Positions 43,899-53,351 of a stretch of 64,000 nucleotides of DNA are shown piece by piece. Source of the DNA: Streptosporangiaceae bacterium (GTDB taxonomy: Bacteria; Actinomycetota; Actinomycetes; Streptosporangiales; Streptosporangiaceae); NCBI GenBank assembly GCA_030041275.1, contig JASHOE010000089.1, forward strand, positions 1 through 64,000. The letters are read 5' to 3'. Positions within the stretch are counted from its first letter, which is position 1; each line of letters opens with the position of its first letter. The notes beneath the pieces are model-generated. The model saw only the letters and a list, made by a program, of their open reading frames with translations, was not told the DNA's origin and made no database searches. The translations under genes and the position numbers were made by a program.

Positions 43899-46421
43899 TT
43901 ACACCTGGGCGTACTGGCCGCTCGTCTCGAAGTTCAGGTGGCCGTCACGGACGTCGATCGTGACGTTCTGGCCGGGCCGGACCTTCCCGTCGAGCAGCAT
44001 CTTCGATAGCTGGTTGTCCACCTCGCGCTGGATGGTGCGCCGCATCGGGCGGGCGCCGAACTCGGGCTGGTAGCCATGCTCGGCGATCCAGTCGACGGCC
44101 GCGGGAGCGAAATCGACGTGCACGTTCTGCGCGTGCAGCCGGCGTCGGGTCTCCTCGAGCAGGAGCTCGGTGATCTGGCGCAGCTCGACTTGGTCCAGCT
44201 CACGGAAGATGACGATTTCATCGATTCGGTTGAGGAACTCCGGGCGAAACGACTCACGAAGCCGGCGCATCAGCTGCTCCTCTAGCGCGCTGTCCAAACC
44301 GGCCGCCGAGGCCGCCGCATCGCCGCCGAACCCGACCGACGTGCCACGACGGCCGACCAGATCAGAGCCCAAGTTGCTGGTCATGATGAGCACCGTGTTC
44401 TTGAAATCCACGGTTCTGCCCTGGCCATCGGTGAGGCGGCCGTCGTCGAGGACCTGCAGCAGGATGTTGAATACGTCCGCGTGCGCCTTCTCGATCTCGT
44501 CGAGCAACACTACGGAGTACGGTCGCCGCCTGACCGCCTCGGTCAGCTGGCCTGCCTCCTCGTATCCGACGTAGCCGGGTGGGGCTCCAACCAGACGGCT
44601 GACTGTGTGCCGTTCCTGGAACTCGCTCATGTCCAGCCGGATCATCCGGCTGTCGGCACCGAACAGCGCCTCCGTCAGCGCGCGCGCCAGCTCGGTCTTT
44701 CCCACGCCGGTCGGGCCGAGGAACAGGAAGCTGCCCACCGGGCGATTCGGGTCGCCGAGGCCCGCCCTGGAGCGGCGAACCGCCTCGGCGACGGCCACTA
44801 CGGCCTCGTCCTGGCCGATGATCCGCTCGTGCAGATGCCCCTCCAGCCCGAGCAGGCGGTTCTTTTCCTCCTCAGTGAGCTGGCTGACCGGGATTCCGGT
44901 GGCTCGCGACACGACCTCGGCAATGTCATCGGGCGTGACCTCAGGAACCGCTTTGTGATCGCGGGTAAGCTGCCCGATCTGCCGCCGGATGCCCTCGATC
45001 TCGTCGCGCAGCTGCGAAGCCTGCTCGTACTGCTCGCTGGCGACGGCCTGGTCCTTGTCCCGCTGCAGCTCCTCCGCGCGCCGCTCCAGCTCACGCCGGT
45101 CCATGCCAGGCGTCTTCATCCGCAGCCGGACCCGAGCGCCCGCCTGGTCGATCAGGTCGATGGCCTTGTCCGGCAGGAATCTGTCGGTGATGTAACGATC
45201 GGACAGCTCGACGGCAGCGCTCAGGGCTGCATCCTCGTAGCGGACCTGGTGGTGCGCCTCATACCGGTCCCGCAGCCCGTGAAGGATGGCCAGCGTGTCC
45301 TCTACCGTCGGCTCGGGCACGAGGATCGGCTGGAAACGCCGGGCCAGCGCCGCGTCCTTCTCGATGTTTTTGCGGTATTCGTCCAGAGTGGTCGCGCCAA
45401 CGACGTGCAGCTCGCCCCTGGCCAGGGCCGGCTTGACCATGTTTCCGGCGTCCATGCCGCCCTCGGTGCTGCCGCCTGCGCCGACCAGCGTGTGCAGCTC
45501 ATCAATGAAGATGATCAGCTCGTCTCCGTGGCTGCGGATCTCGTCGATAATCCGCCGCATCCGCTCCTCGAAGTCGCCCCGGTAACGCGTACCGGCGACG
45601 ACGCCGGACAGCTCGAGCTGGACTACCCGCTTGTCCGCCAGGATCTGCGGTACGTCGTCGTTCACGATCCGCTGTGCGATGCCCTCCACGATCGCCGTCT
45701 TGCCGACCCCGGCCTCGCCGATCAGCACCGGGTTGTTCTTGCCTCGCCGGGACAGCACCTCGATCGTCTGCTCGATCTCGCCGTCCCTGCCAATGACCGG
45801 GTCGATCCGCCCCTCCCGCGCCATGGCCGTCAGGTCACGGCCGAACTCATCCAGCGTCGGGGTCGCCGACCGGCCATCGCCTGGTGGCACGCCCTGGCTC
45901 GTCATCCCCGCCTGCAGCGACTCGGGCGTCACCCGGGCCGAGCCCAGGATCCGCCCCGCAGCCGACTCGGGGTTGACCGCGAGCGCGAACAAGATGTGCT
46001 CGGGACCGATGTAGCTGGACCCGAGCGTGCGGGAGATCTGATGGGCGTCCAGCAGCGCGCGCTTGGCCCCCGGCGTCAGCTGCGGCGGTCCGCCCGGCCG
46101 CCCCGTCGGTTCGGTCTGCTGCTCGTCCGCGGCCCGGGCGAGCTCGCCAGGATCGGCGCCCGAGCGCGCCAGCAGGTGCCGGGTCGGCTCCACCGTGGCC
46201 GCGGCCCACAGCAGTTGCTCGGTATCCAGGTCCACGCCGCGCTCGGCAGCCCTGGCTGCCGCGGCACCGATCAGCTCACGGGCGGGGCCGCTCATCAGCC
46301 GGGTGATGTCGACCCGGTAGCCCGGATTCTGCGGGCCAGCCGAAGCTCCGAAGATTCTGGCGATGAAATCGTCGAACGGGCTGGACCCAAAACCTTGTGG
46401 TCCAAAGAAACCGCTGCTCAT
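43899..46421 (-). CDS. clpC: ATP-dependent Clp protease ATP-binding subunit, ClpC-like
   Basis: 840 residues from ATG 46421, which has a GGGGAGG box 7 nt upstream; a longer frame upstream lacks support. A non-standard N-terminus ([22 protein letters not shown]) precedes a Clp_N region to about 170. AAA+ module 1 has Walker A GEAGVGKT (235-242) and Walker B IIFIDELH; a UvrB/UvrC-like coil (about 440-480) separates it from module 2, with GPTGVGKT (569-576) and [12 protein letters not shown] loop (696-698) is in the place where ClpC binds ClpP. It unfolds proteins for the ClpP peptidase. Confidence 0.92.
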   Translation of the reverse strand: MSSGFFGPQGFGSSPFDDFIARIFGASAGPQNPGYRVDITRLMSGPARELIGAAAARAAERGVDLDTEQLLWAAATVEPTRHLLARSGADPGELARAADEQQTEPTGRPGGPPQLTPGAKRALLDAHQISRTLGSSYIGPEHILFALAVNPESAAGRILGSARVTPESLQAGMTSQGVPPGDGRSATPTLDEFGRDLTAMAREGRIDPVIGRDGEIEQTIEVLSRRGKNNPVLIGEAGVGKTAIVEGIAQRIVNDDVPQILADKRVVQLELSGVVAGTRYRGDFEERMRRIIDEIRSHGDELIIFIDELHTLVGAGGSTEGGMDAGNMVKPALARGELHVVGATTLDEYRKNIEKDAALARRFQPILVPEPTVEDTLAILHGLRDRYEAHHQVRYEDAALSAAVELSDRYITDRFLPDKAIDLIDQAGARVRLRMKTPGMDRRELERRAEELQRDKDQAVASEQYEQASQLRDEIEGIRRQIGQLTRDHKAVPEVTPDDIAEVVSRATGIPVSQLTEEEKNRLLGLEGHLHERIIGQDEAVVAVAEAVRRSRAGLGDPNRPVGSFLFLGPTGVGKTELARALTEALFGADSRMIRLDMSEFQERHTVSRLVGAPPGYVGYEEAGQLTEAVRRRPYSVVLLDEIEKAHADVFNILLQVLDDGRLTDGQGRTVDFKNTVLIMTSNLGSDLVGRRGTSVGFGGDAAASAAGLDSALEEQLMRRLRESFRPEFLNRIDEIVIFRELDQVELRQITELLLEETRRRLHAQNVHVDFAPAAVDWIAEHGYQPEFGARPMRRTIQREVDNQLSKMLLDGKVRPGQNVTIDVRDGHLNFETSGQYAQV

Positions 46422-46529
46422 CGCAATGCCTCCCCGTTGGCACCGACCGTGGCGACCCGCAGCCGCCGCACCCCGCCTGGCGCCGCGATTCCGGCACGTA
46501 GCTACCCTGGGTTCCGAGGGAGCTTTGCC

Positions 46530-47051
46530 ATGACCGAACGCAAACCGGCCGACATGAGCTTCACCTCGTGGATCGACAAGCAGATCGCCGAGGCGACGGA
46601 GCGCGGCGCTTTCGATAACCTTCCCGGCGCGGGCAAGCCCATACCTCAGCACGGGGACGAGGACGCGGCTCAGGCCTGGCTGCGCGGATACCTGCGCAGA
46701 GAGGGCGTATCGGCAGAGGCGCTATTGCCGGCGCCGCTGCGGCTCCGCAAAGCCATCGACCGGCTGGCGAGCGAGGTGCCGGGCATGCCCTCCGAGCAGG
46801 AGGTGCGCCAGGCTGTCGGCGAGCTCAATTATCAGATCCGGGAGTGGCGGCGGATCCCGGTGGGACCGCCGATCTTCGTGCCGCTGGTGGACGAAGAGGC
46901 GATGATCAGCCGGTGGCGGGCAGCCCGGCCACTTCCGCTGGTAGCCGCCAGCTCGCGGTCGGCGCAGCCGGCGAACGGCTCTGCGGCGGCACCGGCCGGG
47001 GGTCGCCCCCGCTGGTGGCGCCGGCGCTCAGGGCGCCGCCCGCTGCCCTGA
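46530..47051 (+). CDS. DUF1992 domain protein (DnaJ-C28-like conserved domain)
   Basis: 173 residues from ATG 46530. The DUF1992 block is complete: WIDKQIAEATERGAFDNLPGAGKPI near residues 14-38, then LRLRKAIDRLASEVPGMPSEQEVRQAVGELNYQIREWRRIPVGPP. In human DNAJC28 the same domain occurs with a J domain; here there is none. The C-terminus is a basic, Pro/Arg-rich tail. It diverges from clpC across 108 nt, which fits a shared protein-quality-control context, but its function is unknown. Confidence 0.88.
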   Translation: MTERKPADMSFTSWIDKQIAEATERGAFDNLPGAGKPIPQHGDEDAAQAWLRGYLRREGVSAEALLPAPLRLRKAIDRLASEVPGMPSEQEVRQAVGELNYQIREWRRIPVGPPIFVPLVDEEAMISRWRAARPLPLVAASSRSAQPANGSAAAPAGGRPRWWRRRSGRRPLP

Positions 47052-47101
47052 CCGGCACTCAGGTGAGCTGCTCGTGCGCGATCGGCTCGCACGCCGCCGG
47101 A

Positions 47102-47659
47102 CTAGCCCGCGTCACGCGGATCTTCCCCGACCAGCCCGTCGACCGACTCTCGGATCAGGTCCGCGTGGCCCACGTGGCGGCCGTACTCCTCGATCATGTC
47201 CATCAGCAGCCGCCGCAGGCTCGGCGCACGGCCGTCGGGCCAGGTGAACGCCGCCGGCCGGTCGAGGCCACCGTCGGCGAGTGCGCCGGCCACCAGCGCG
47301 CGAGACCGAGCCACGGCGGCCTGCCACAGCGACATGAGCTGCTCTGGGCTGTCGCTGGCCGCCGAATGCCACTCCCAGTCCGGGTCTGCGTCCCAGTCGA
47401 TCGTGTTCCACGGCGGCTCCGCATCCGCGCCGTACAGCTTGACCGAGAACTGATTGTCCTCGACAGCGGCCAGATGCTTGAGCAGCCCGCCGAGGGTCAT
47501 GGTCGACGGCCCGAGCCTGGCCGTCAGCCCGGCCTGATCCAGCCCTCCGCACTTCCACGCGAAATATCCGCGCAGCCGCTCCAGCTCGCCGAGCACCGTG
47601 TCGACCTCGCTGCCGGCCACCGGTGGTTCGGTCACAAACGTCTCACTCGCTCCATCCAT
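47102..47659 (-). CDS. DinB/DUF664 family protein
   Basis: 185 residues from ATG 47659. A four-helix bundle is expected; the metal-type His residues lie in LLKHLAAVEDNQFS near 65 and EEYGRHVGHADLIRE near the C-terminus, the pattern of the DinB/MST superfamily. Some members are mycothiol-dependent enzymes of actinobacteria. The substrate cannot be read. It diverges from the DUF1905 gene. Confidence 0.85.
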   Translation of the reverse strand: MDGASETFVTEPPVAGSEVDTVLGELERLRGYFAWKCGGLDQAGLTARLGPSTMTLGGLLKHLAAVEDNQFSVKLYGADAEPPWNTIDWDADPDWEWHSAASDSPEQLMSLWQAAVARSRALVAGALADGGLDRPAAFTWPDGRAPSLRRLLMDMIEEYGRHVGHADLIRESVDGLVGEDPRDAG

Positions 47660-47735
47660 GGCCGAACCGTAGCCGGTAATCCGGACGGTTTGCGTCCGGG
47701 TGCAATCCACGTGGGCGGCGTCTTATCCTGCCCCG

Positions 47736-48062
47736 GTGGAACTGAAGTTCACCGGTGAGATCTGGTTCTGGCGCGGACCGGCGCCGTGGCACTTCGTCAC
47801 TGTCCCGGAACCGGAAAGCGCCGAGCTCGAGGCGACGTCCGCCTTGGTGAGCTATGGCTGGGGCATGATCCCCGTCACCGCTCAGATCCGGAGCACGCGG
47901 TGGGCGACCTCGCTCTTTCCCAAGGAAGGACGCTACCTCGTGCCGCTGAAGGCGTGGGTGCGGCGAGACGAGGATCTCGAGATCGGCGACACCGTGACGG
48001 TCCGCCTGACGGTACGCCCACCAGCGGGTGGTAGCTGGGCTGCCACGGTACCGAAGTCATGA
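47736..48062 (+). CDS. DUF1905 domain protein
   Basis: 108 residues from GTG 47736. The compact beta-barrel domain is recognised by FTGEIWFWRGPAPWHFVTVPEP, a WGMIPVTAQIRSTRWATSLFPKEGRYLVPLKAWVRR core and a final DTVTVRLTV strand. The whole protein is one domain; some homologues carry a C-terminal YdeI-like part that is missing here. Function unknown. Confidence 0.85.
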   Translation: MELKFTGEIWFWRGPAPWHFVTVPEPESAELEATSALVSYGWGMIPVTAQIRSTRWATSLFPKEGRYLVPLKAWVRRDEDLEIGDTVTVRLTVRPPAGGSWAATVPKS

Positions 48063-48190
48063 GCTGAGCACTTCCGCGCGGCCACGGGTCTGTCTACTGT
48101 TTGCACCAGGCAGCGCCTGTCAGCCCCGCGGGAGGTGCCGCGCGCGGAGCGTCCCTGCGGTCTTCTGTCCGCCGGTGAAGGGAACAGAGC

Positions 48191-49576
48191 ATGCCACGGT
48201 TATTCAGCCCGGTTCGCAGCGTTGCCGACCGCGCCGCCGACGGCAAACAGGCAGATGACCTGCAGCGGCGACTCGCGGGCCAGCTCACCGGCGTCGCGAT
48301 CACCTTCGTCGATCACAGCGGCGCCGGCCGGATCAAGGTCGTGCCGCTGGAGGCGCTCGCCAGGGCGGCCCGCACCGGGGTGGGATTCTCGCCAGTCATT
48401 GACGCTTTCACCAGCGATGGCGGCATCGACCCCGCGTCGCCGCTCGACCGGCCAGACGGCGACCTGCGAATGGTGCCTGACCTAGAGCAGCTGGTTGTCC
48501 TGCGCGACCCGGCAGGCTGGGCCTGGGCGCCTGGCGACCGCTTCACTCAGGACGGCGCGGTCTACCCAAACTGCCAGCGATCCTTCGCCCGCCGACAGGT
48601 CGCCGCCGCGCAGCGGGCCGGGCTGAGCGCGCTGATGGCGTTCGAGATCGAGTGGATGGTGGGTCGGGACGCCGACGACTTCGTGCCGGCCTTCGGCGGC
48701 ACCGGCTACGGCGTCAGCCGGTTCGTCGCCGCCGCCGATTACACCAGGGACGTGGTCGACAGCCTGACGGCCGCCGGCGTGGCGGTCGAGCAGATCCACC
48801 CGGAGTACGGCCCCGCCCAGTTCGAAGTGTCGGTCGCAGCGGAGGACCCGGTCTCTGCCGCGGACACCTGCGTGCTGGCGAAGCTCGTCATCTCCGCGGT
48901 GTCGGCGCGGCACGGGCTGCGAGCGTCGTTCAGCCCGGCCGTTCTCACCGACAACGTCGGCAACGGCGGCCACCTGCACGTGAGCTTCTGGCAAGACGGT
49001 GGCAACCTGCTGGCCGGCGGTGCGGGCCGACATGGCCTTACCTCGCAGGGCGAGTCGATCCTGGCGGCGCTGCTGGCCAGCCTGCCGGCTCTGCTCGCGA
49101 TCGGCGCGCCCACGCCTGCGTCGTACCTGCGGCTCCAGCCGTCGCGGTGGGCCGGCGCGTACCAGGTCTGGGGCTTGGAGAATCGCGAGGCGGCGCTGCG
49201 GTTGATCGCCCCGCCTGGCACTAGCACAAGCAACGCCAACGTGGAGATCAAGTGCTTCGATCTGAGCGCCAATCCGTATCTGGTCACCGGCGCCGTCATG
49301 GCGCTGGCGCTCGCCGGAGCCGGACATCCCGCCAGCCTTCCGGCTGAGGTCAGCGGTGATCCGGCGGCGCCAGGTCACCCACTGGCCGACTCAGCGGTGC
49401 GGCTGCCAGCCAGCCTTGCCGACACGGTCGAGGCGCTGGAGCGAAGCGAGGAGCTACGGGATGCTCTCGGGGCGGAATTGCTCGGCTCGTACACCGCGGC
49501 CCGCCGCGCCGCCATCACGCTCGCGGCTGGACAGCACGACGAGCAGGTCATCGCCGACGCACGGTGGCTGATCTGA
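48191..49576 (+). CDS. Glutamine synthetase family protein (FluG C-terminal-like)
   Basis: 461 residues from ATG 48191 with a GAAGGGA box. The GS fold is visible: an N-terminal beta-grasp part (ITFVDHSGAGRIKVVPLEAL), metal Glu in MAFEIEWMV, HPEYGPAQFEVSV, the NGGHLHVSFW ammonium/ATP site, SRWAGAYQVWGLENREAALRL, and the Glu-site strand KCFDLSANPYL. It lacks the adenylylation-loop Tyr region of GlnA. It is not a housekeeping GS; the family includes gamma-glutamylation enzymes of amines. The amidohydrolase follows after 1 nt, mirroring the two-domain FluG protein. Confidence 0.88.
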   Translation: MPRLFSPVRSVADRAADGKQADDLQRRLAGQLTGVAITFVDHSGAGRIKVVPLEALARAARTGVGFSPVIDAFTSDGGIDPASPLDRPDGDLRMVPDLEQLVVLRDPAGWAWAPGDRFTQDGAVYPNCQRSFARRQVAAAQRAGLSALMAFEIEWMVGRDADDFVPAFGGTGYGVSRFVAAADYTRDVVDSLTAAGVAVEQIHPEYGPAQFEVSVAAEDPVSAADTCVLAKLVISAVSARHGLRASFSPAVLTDNVGNGGHLHVSFWQDGGNLLAGGAGRHGLTSQGESILAALLASLPALLAIGAPTPASYLRLQPSRWAGAYQVWGLENREAALRLIAPPGTSTSNANVEIKCFDLSANPYLVTGAVMALALAGAGHPASLPAEVSGDPAAPGHPLADSAVRLPASLADTVEALERSEELRDALGAELLGSYTAARRAAITLAAGQHDEQVIADARWLI

Positions 49577-49577
49577 C

Positions 49578-50702
49578 GTGACAGACGCGAGTCTCGTCCT
49601 CGTCGATCACCACGTACACGGCGTGCTGCGCGCCGACCTCGATCGGGAAGCAATCGAGGCGCTGCTCACCGAGTCGTCGGCGCCGCCGCCCGCCGGGACG
49701 ACGGCCTTCGACTCGCAGCTCGGCTTCGCCGTCCGGCGCTGGTGCGCTCCTGTGCTGGGCCTCGACCCCCACGCGCCCGCGGACGACTACGTGCGCCGCC
49801 GCCAACAGATCGGCGCGGCCGAGGCAGCGCGGCTGCTGCTGTCCGGCGCCGGAGTCGCCACCTGGCTGGTGGACACCGGATACCAGAGCGATGACGTAAC
49901 GACGCCCGGCGAGCTGGCGGCGATCAGCGGCAGCCCGGCCCGTCAGGTCGCGCGGCTGGAGTCGGTCGCGGAGCGGGTAGCCCACTCCGGTCCGCCTGCC
50001 GCGCGCCTCGGCGCCGACCTCGCGGCGGCGATCCAGCACGAAGCGCAGACTGCGGCCGGGTTCAAGTCGATCGCCGCGTACCGCTGCGGGCTTGACTTCG
50101 AGCCGACCCGGCCACGGCCAGCTGACGTCATCGCCGCGGCGGACCGGTGGCTGCGCGCCATCGACGCGGGCGCACCTGTCCGGCTCGACGATCCGGTACT
50201 GATCGGCCACGGCATCTGGGCTGCCCTTGATACCGGCTTGCCGCTGCAACTGCACACCGGCTACGGCGACGCGGACTCGCGCCTGCACGCCGCAGACCCA
50301 GCCCTCCTCCAGGACTTCCTCGCCGCGAGCCAGCACACCGGCGCCGCGGTGATGTTGCTGCACTGCTATCCCTATCACCGACAGGCCGGCGCGATGGTGA
50401 ACCTGTTCCCGCATGCCTACCTCGACGTCGGCGAGGCGCTCAACCACGTCGGCGCTCGGTCGGCGGCCATTCTGGCCGAGGCGCTTGAGCTGACCCCGTT
50501 CCACAAGATGCTCTACTCCTCCGACGCATTCGGCCTGCCGGAGCTGCACTATCTGGGCGCGGCGGCGTTTCGGCGGGATATCGCCGCCGTCACCGCCGCG
50601 TTCGTAGCGGACGGGGCGTGGCGCAAGACGGACGCCACCCGGGTGGCCCAGCTGATCGGGTCCGACAACGCCCGCCGGGTTTACCGGCTGCCGACGCCAT
50701 GA
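49578..50702 (+). CDS. Amidohydrolase family protein (FluG N-terminal-like)
   Basis: 374 residues from GTG 49578. The metal-dependent barrel has H-x-H in VDHHVHG at residues 10-13, a His in LQLHTGYGD, another in LLHCYPYHRQ, and the Asp in LYSSDAFGLPE near 313. This is the amidohydrolase_2 pattern also found in the N-terminal part of FluG and related proteins. Because it is coupled with a GS-like gene, it may release a carboxylate or amide from a gamma-glutamyl conjugate; the substrate is unknown. Confidence 0.85.
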   Translation: MTDASLVLVDHHVHGVLRADLDREAIEALLTESSAPPPAGTTAFDSQLGFAVRRWCAPVLGLDPHAPADDYVRRRQQIGAAEAARLLLSGAGVATWLVDTGYQSDDVTTPGELAAISGSPARQVARLESVAERVAHSGPPAARLGADLAAAIQHEAQTAAGFKSIAAYRCGLDFEPTRPRPADVIAAADRWLRAIDAGAPVRLDDPVLIGHGIWAALDTGLPLQLHTGYGDADSRLHAADPALLQDFLAASQHTGAAVMLLHCYPYHRQAGAMVNLFPHAYLDVGEALNHVGARSAAILAEALELTPFHKMLYSSDAFGLPELHYLGAAAFRRDIAAVTAAFVADGAWRKTDATRVAQLIGSDNARRVYRLPTP

Positions 50703-50707
50703 GCCGG

Positions 50708-50724
50708 GCCCGCCGCGCGCGGGC
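50708..50724. terminator. Weak GC hairpin between convergent genes
   Basis: GCCCGC (50708-50713) and GCGGGC (50719-50724) form a 6-bp stem with a 5-nt loop, 6 nt after the amidohydrolase stop and before the end of the convergent serine hydrolase. There is no T-tract, so its role is uncertain. Confidence 0.3.
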
Positions 50725-50797
50725 GGTTACCGAGAGCCCGGTGAACGCTCGGCACTAGCCGCGTTGTCGGGGGCCTGGGCGGCCAGGCAGGCCGCGC

Positions 50798-51940
50798 CTA
50801 GGCAGCGACGACGCCATAGATCGCCCGGACGTAGCGCTCCGCTCGATCCGAGCCGATGAGGCCAGGGCCCATCTTGTTCATCATGTATGAGATCGTCATC
50901 CGGCGGCCGACGTCCATGATGATCACAGAGCCACCCCAGCCACCCCAGAAGCAGATCTTCTCGGCTGGGATGTACGGAATCGTGGCGAGCTCCGGGAGCC
51001 CGTACCCGATGCCGAACCTGAGCGGAACTCCCAGCACGAGGTCAATGCCACTGGCCTGTTCCCGGAAGATCAGCTCGATGGTCTCCGGACGGAGCAGGCG
51101 CACGCCGTCCACCTCGCCACCGCGCGAGATCACCGAGAGGACGCGCGCGACCGAGCGCGCGTTGCCGTGGCCGTTGGCCGCGCCGATGTCGGCGCGCCGC
51201 CAGGCCGGTGTGTTCGCCTCGGTCGCCTCGATGAACGGGCCGGTGAGTGTCTTCACGGTGATGCTGTCGGGCCCGAGCGCGGCGAAGTCGATCGGCAGCG
51301 GTGGCGGCGGCACCACATCGGCGATGCGATCCCAGTCCTGCTCCGCGGCGCCGATCTGGAAGTCCGCACGGAGCGGGCCGGCGATCTCGTCCGCCACAAA
51401 CTGCTTGAGCGTCGTGCCGGTGACGCGCCGCAGTACCTCCCCCATGAGGTGGCCGAAGTTGAGCGCGTGGTAGCCAGAGGCGCTGCCTGGCGACCACCAC
51501 GGAGTCTGGGCCGCGTACCTAGCGGTGGACTTGTCCCAGTCGTACAGGTCCGCACCGAGCGCCGGCTGGTCGAGGCCAGCAACTCCCGAGGTGTGTGACA
51601 TGAGGTGCCGGACCAGCACGTCCTGCTTGCCAGCGGCACCGAATTCCGGCCAGTATCGCGTAACGGGCGCGTCGACGTCCAGCTCACCGCGGTCGACCAG
51701 CATCAGCGCGGCGAGGCTCGTCACGGTCTTGGTCGACGACCAGACGTTGGTGATGGTGTCCCGCTGCCACTGCTGCGTGCGAGCCTCGTCCCGATGACCG
51801 CCCCAGATGTCAACGGCCAGCTCGCCGTCGACGTCGACCACGATCGAGGCGCCCAGCTCGTCGCCGCTGTCCACGCACTCCTCGAACTCGTGCCGTACCG
51901 CAGCAAAGCGCTCGTCGCATTTCCCGTCGACATTGGCCAT
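50798..51940 (-). CDS. Serine hydrolase, class C esterase (EstB-like)
   Basis: 380 residues. The SxxK motif is Ser68-Ser-Thr-Lys71 (NVWSSTKTVTSL), and the second catalytic Tyr lies in SGYHALNFGHLMGEVLRRVTG, the EstB/LipL pattern. A WGGWGGSVIIMDVGRRMTISYMMNKM block near the C-terminus corresponds to the KTG region of beta-lactamases. No signal peptide. Probably a cytoplasmic esterase. A second member of the same broad family, with a different sequence, is at 14 kb. Confidence 0.88.
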   Translation of the reverse strand: MANVDGKCDERFAAVRHEFEECVDSGDELGASIVVDVDGELAVDIWGGHRDEARTQQWQRDTITNVWSSTKTVTSLAALMLVDRGELDVDAPVTRYWPEFGAAGKQDVLVRHLMSHTSGVAGLDQPALGADLYDWDKSTARYAAQTPWWSPGSASGYHALNFGHLMGEVLRRVTGTTLKQFVADEIAGPLRADFQIGAAEQDWDRIADVVPPPPLPIDFAALGPDSITVKTLTGPFIEATEANTPAWRRADIGAANGHGNARSVARVLSVISRGGEVDGVRLLRPETIELIFREQASGIDLVLGVPLRFGIGYGLPELATIPYIPAEKICFWGGWGGSVIIMDVGRRMTISYMMNKMGPGLIGSDRAERYVRAIYGVVAA

Positions 51941-52096
51941 CGCCGCCCGTCCTTCTGGCCGCGCACGGCCCGGCTCCCTGCCCGCGTCCTGATGCGCCGG
52001 CCCCGGCTGGCAGCGTAAGGCGTGGCGTCCGACGACACAATGGGCTGTTGGGCTGGGCCGCCGGTGCCAACGGGCCCGCGGGGGGCACCGACTATC

Positions 52097-52142
52097 GGCG
52101 CGACGGGCTACTCGGCAGCGGCGCGACGGGCTACTCGGCAGC
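52097..52142. repeat. Perfect 23-bp tandem duplication at the DAHP synthase stop
   Basis: GGCGCGACGGGCTACTCGGC plus AGC occurs at 52097-52119 and again, identical, at 52120-52142. The second copy contains the stop codon (52131-52133) and last codons of the DAHP synthase gene; the first copy is a spare stop in the trailer. A partial third unit (GGCGCGG) follows inside the gene. Confidence 0.9.
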
Positions 52143-53204
52143 GGCGCGGCTGACGGCGCGCCGCTTCCTGACCGCGCCGGCGAGCGTCGCCAGCACGTCG
52201 GCCGTCGTATCGATGTCCATGCAGGCGTCGGTGATGCTCTGGCCGAACACCAGCGTGGCCGGGTCGGTTAGCTCTTGCCGCCCCGCCGCCAGGAAGCTCT
52301 CGAGCATGACCCCGACGACGCCCTGATCCCCCGCCGCTACCTGGTCGGCCAGCGCCTGAACCACGACCGGCTGCCTGCGGTGATCTTTACCACTGTTGCC
52401 GTGGCTGGCGTCGACCATGAGCCGGGCAGGCAGCCCCGACTCGGTCAGGGCCGCCAGCGCGGCGCGCACGTCGGCTGCCTGGTAGTTCGGCCCGGAGCGG
52501 CCGCCGCGCAGCACGACGTGGCAGTCCGGATTGCCCGCGGTGGTGACCACGGCAGCGGCCCCGAACGGCGTGACGCCGAAGAAGCGGTGCCTGGTAGCTG
52601 CCGCGCGGCACGCGTCGATGGCGACCTGCACGTCACCGTCTGTCCCGTTCTTGAACCCGACGGGCATGGACAGGCCCGATGCCAGCTGACGGTGCACTTG
52701 GCTTTCCGTCGTGCGAGCGCCGATCGCACCCCACGCCACGGTGTCGGCAATGTATTGGGGAGTAACGGGGTCAAGCCACTCGCAGCCGACCGGCAGGCCG
52801 AGGTCGAGGGTGTCAAGCAGCAGCCGCCGGGCGGTACGCAGGCCTCGGTGCACATCGTGCGTGCCGTCGAGCCCTGGGTCGTTGATCAGGCCCTTCCACC
52901 CAGTGACGGTGCGCGGCTTCTCGAAGTAGACCCGCATAACGATGAGCAGGTCAGTGGTCAGCGACCGGGCCAGGTCACGGAGCCGCCCGCCGTAGTCAAG
53001 CGCGGCCTTCGGATCGTGCACCGAACACGGGCCGACCACCACCAGGAGCCGGTCGTCCGCCCGGTCCAGCACCGAGCAGATATCCACTCGGGCCTGCTCG
53101 ACCGCCTTGGCCAGGCCGTCATCCAGCGGCAGCTCGTCCAGCAGGGCAGCGGGCGCAAGCAACGGATCGTAGGCCTGGACGCGCGTATCGCTGGTGTGTG
53201 GCAT
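52131..53204 (-). CDS. aroG: 3-Deoxy-7-phosphoheptulonate (DAHP) synthase, class I
   Basis: 357 residues, the length of E. coli AroF/G/H-type enzymes, not of the larger class II type common in actinobacteria. Active-site blocks are present in order: VVGPCSVHDPKAAL, MRVYFEKPRTVTGWKGLINDP, GARTTESQVHRQLASG, GFKNGTDG, LRGGRSGPNY and MVDASHGNSGK. It condenses phosphoenolpyruvate and erythrose 4-phosphate, the first step of the shikimate pathway. Class I enzymes are often inhibited by aromatic amino acids. The 180 nt upstream hold an aromatic leader peptide and competing hairpins, so expression is probably attenuated. ATG has GGAAGGA upstream. Confidence 0.93.
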   Translation of the reverse strand: MPHTSDTRVQAYDPLLAPAALLDELPLDDGLAKAVEQARVDICSVLDRADDRLLVVVGPCSVHDPKAALDYGGRLRDLARSLTTDLLIVMRVYFEKPRTVTGWKGLINDPGLDGTHDVHRGLRTARRLLLDTLDLGLPVGCEWLDPVTPQYIADTVAWGAIGARTTESQVHRQLASGLSMPVGFKNGTDGDVQVAIDACRAAATRHRFFGVTPFGAAAVVTTAGNPDCHVVLRGGRSGPNYQAADVRAALAALTESGLPARLMVDASHGNSGKDHRRQPVVVQALADQVAAGDQGVVGVMLESFLAAGRQELTDPATLVFGQSITDACMDIDTTADVLATLAGAVRKRRAVSRAAAE

Positions 53205-53219
53205 CCTGCGTTCCTTCCC

Positions 53220-53248
53220 GGCTCCCCCGACGCCCTCACCGGGGAGCC
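53220..53248 (-). other. Hairpin just upstream of the DAHP synthase ribosome binding site
   Basis: GGCTCCCC (53220-53227) and GGGGAGCC (53241-53248) are exact inverted repeats with a 13-nt loop. On the transcript this stem ends immediately before the GGAAGGA box, so it could influence translation of the gene. Confidence 0.55.
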
Positions 53249-53267
53249 AGGTCCCATTACACGCGAA

Positions 53268-53293
53268 AGGACAGAGACGACGGTCTCTGTCCT
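53268..53293 (-). terminator. Candidate attenuator terminator
   Basis: Arms AGGACAGAGAC (53268-53278) and GTCTCTGTCCT (53283-53293) make a perfect 11-bp stem with a 4-nt loop. On the minus-strand transcript it is followed by TTTCGCG, a short U run. It lies 20 nt after the leader peptide stop, in the usual place of an attenuator terminator. Confidence 0.65.
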
Positions 53294-53294
53294 C

Positions 53295-53351
53295 CTGGCT
53301 CTGAGTGGTGGATCAGCGCATCGGCCGCTCGCCAGCCCCACTCAGAGCCAG
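53295..53351 (-). promoter_or_regulatory. Upstream stem (regions 1 and 2) of the attenuator
   Basis: CTGGCTCTGAGTGG (53295-53308) and CCACTCAGAGCCAG (53338-53351) are exact 14-bp inverted repeats around 29 nt. On the transcript, region 1 lies 3 nt after the Phe codon of the leader run W-Y-W-R-F. Region 2 shares CAGAG, which can pair with CUCUG in the second arm of the terminator stem, giving a possible alternative (antiterminator) pairing. Confidence 0.65.

Noticed and set aside
46422..46529. HAIR or CIRCE heat-shock operator upstream of clpC
   Set aside because: No CTTGAGT-N7-ACTCAAG or CIRCE-type inverted repeat is found in the 108 nt.
44481..47051. An 856-codon open frame on the plus strand running antisense to clpC and into the DUF1992 gene
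   Set aside because: It is the shadow of GC-biased codons in clpC; only the last 174 codons, from ATG 46530, have a family pattern.
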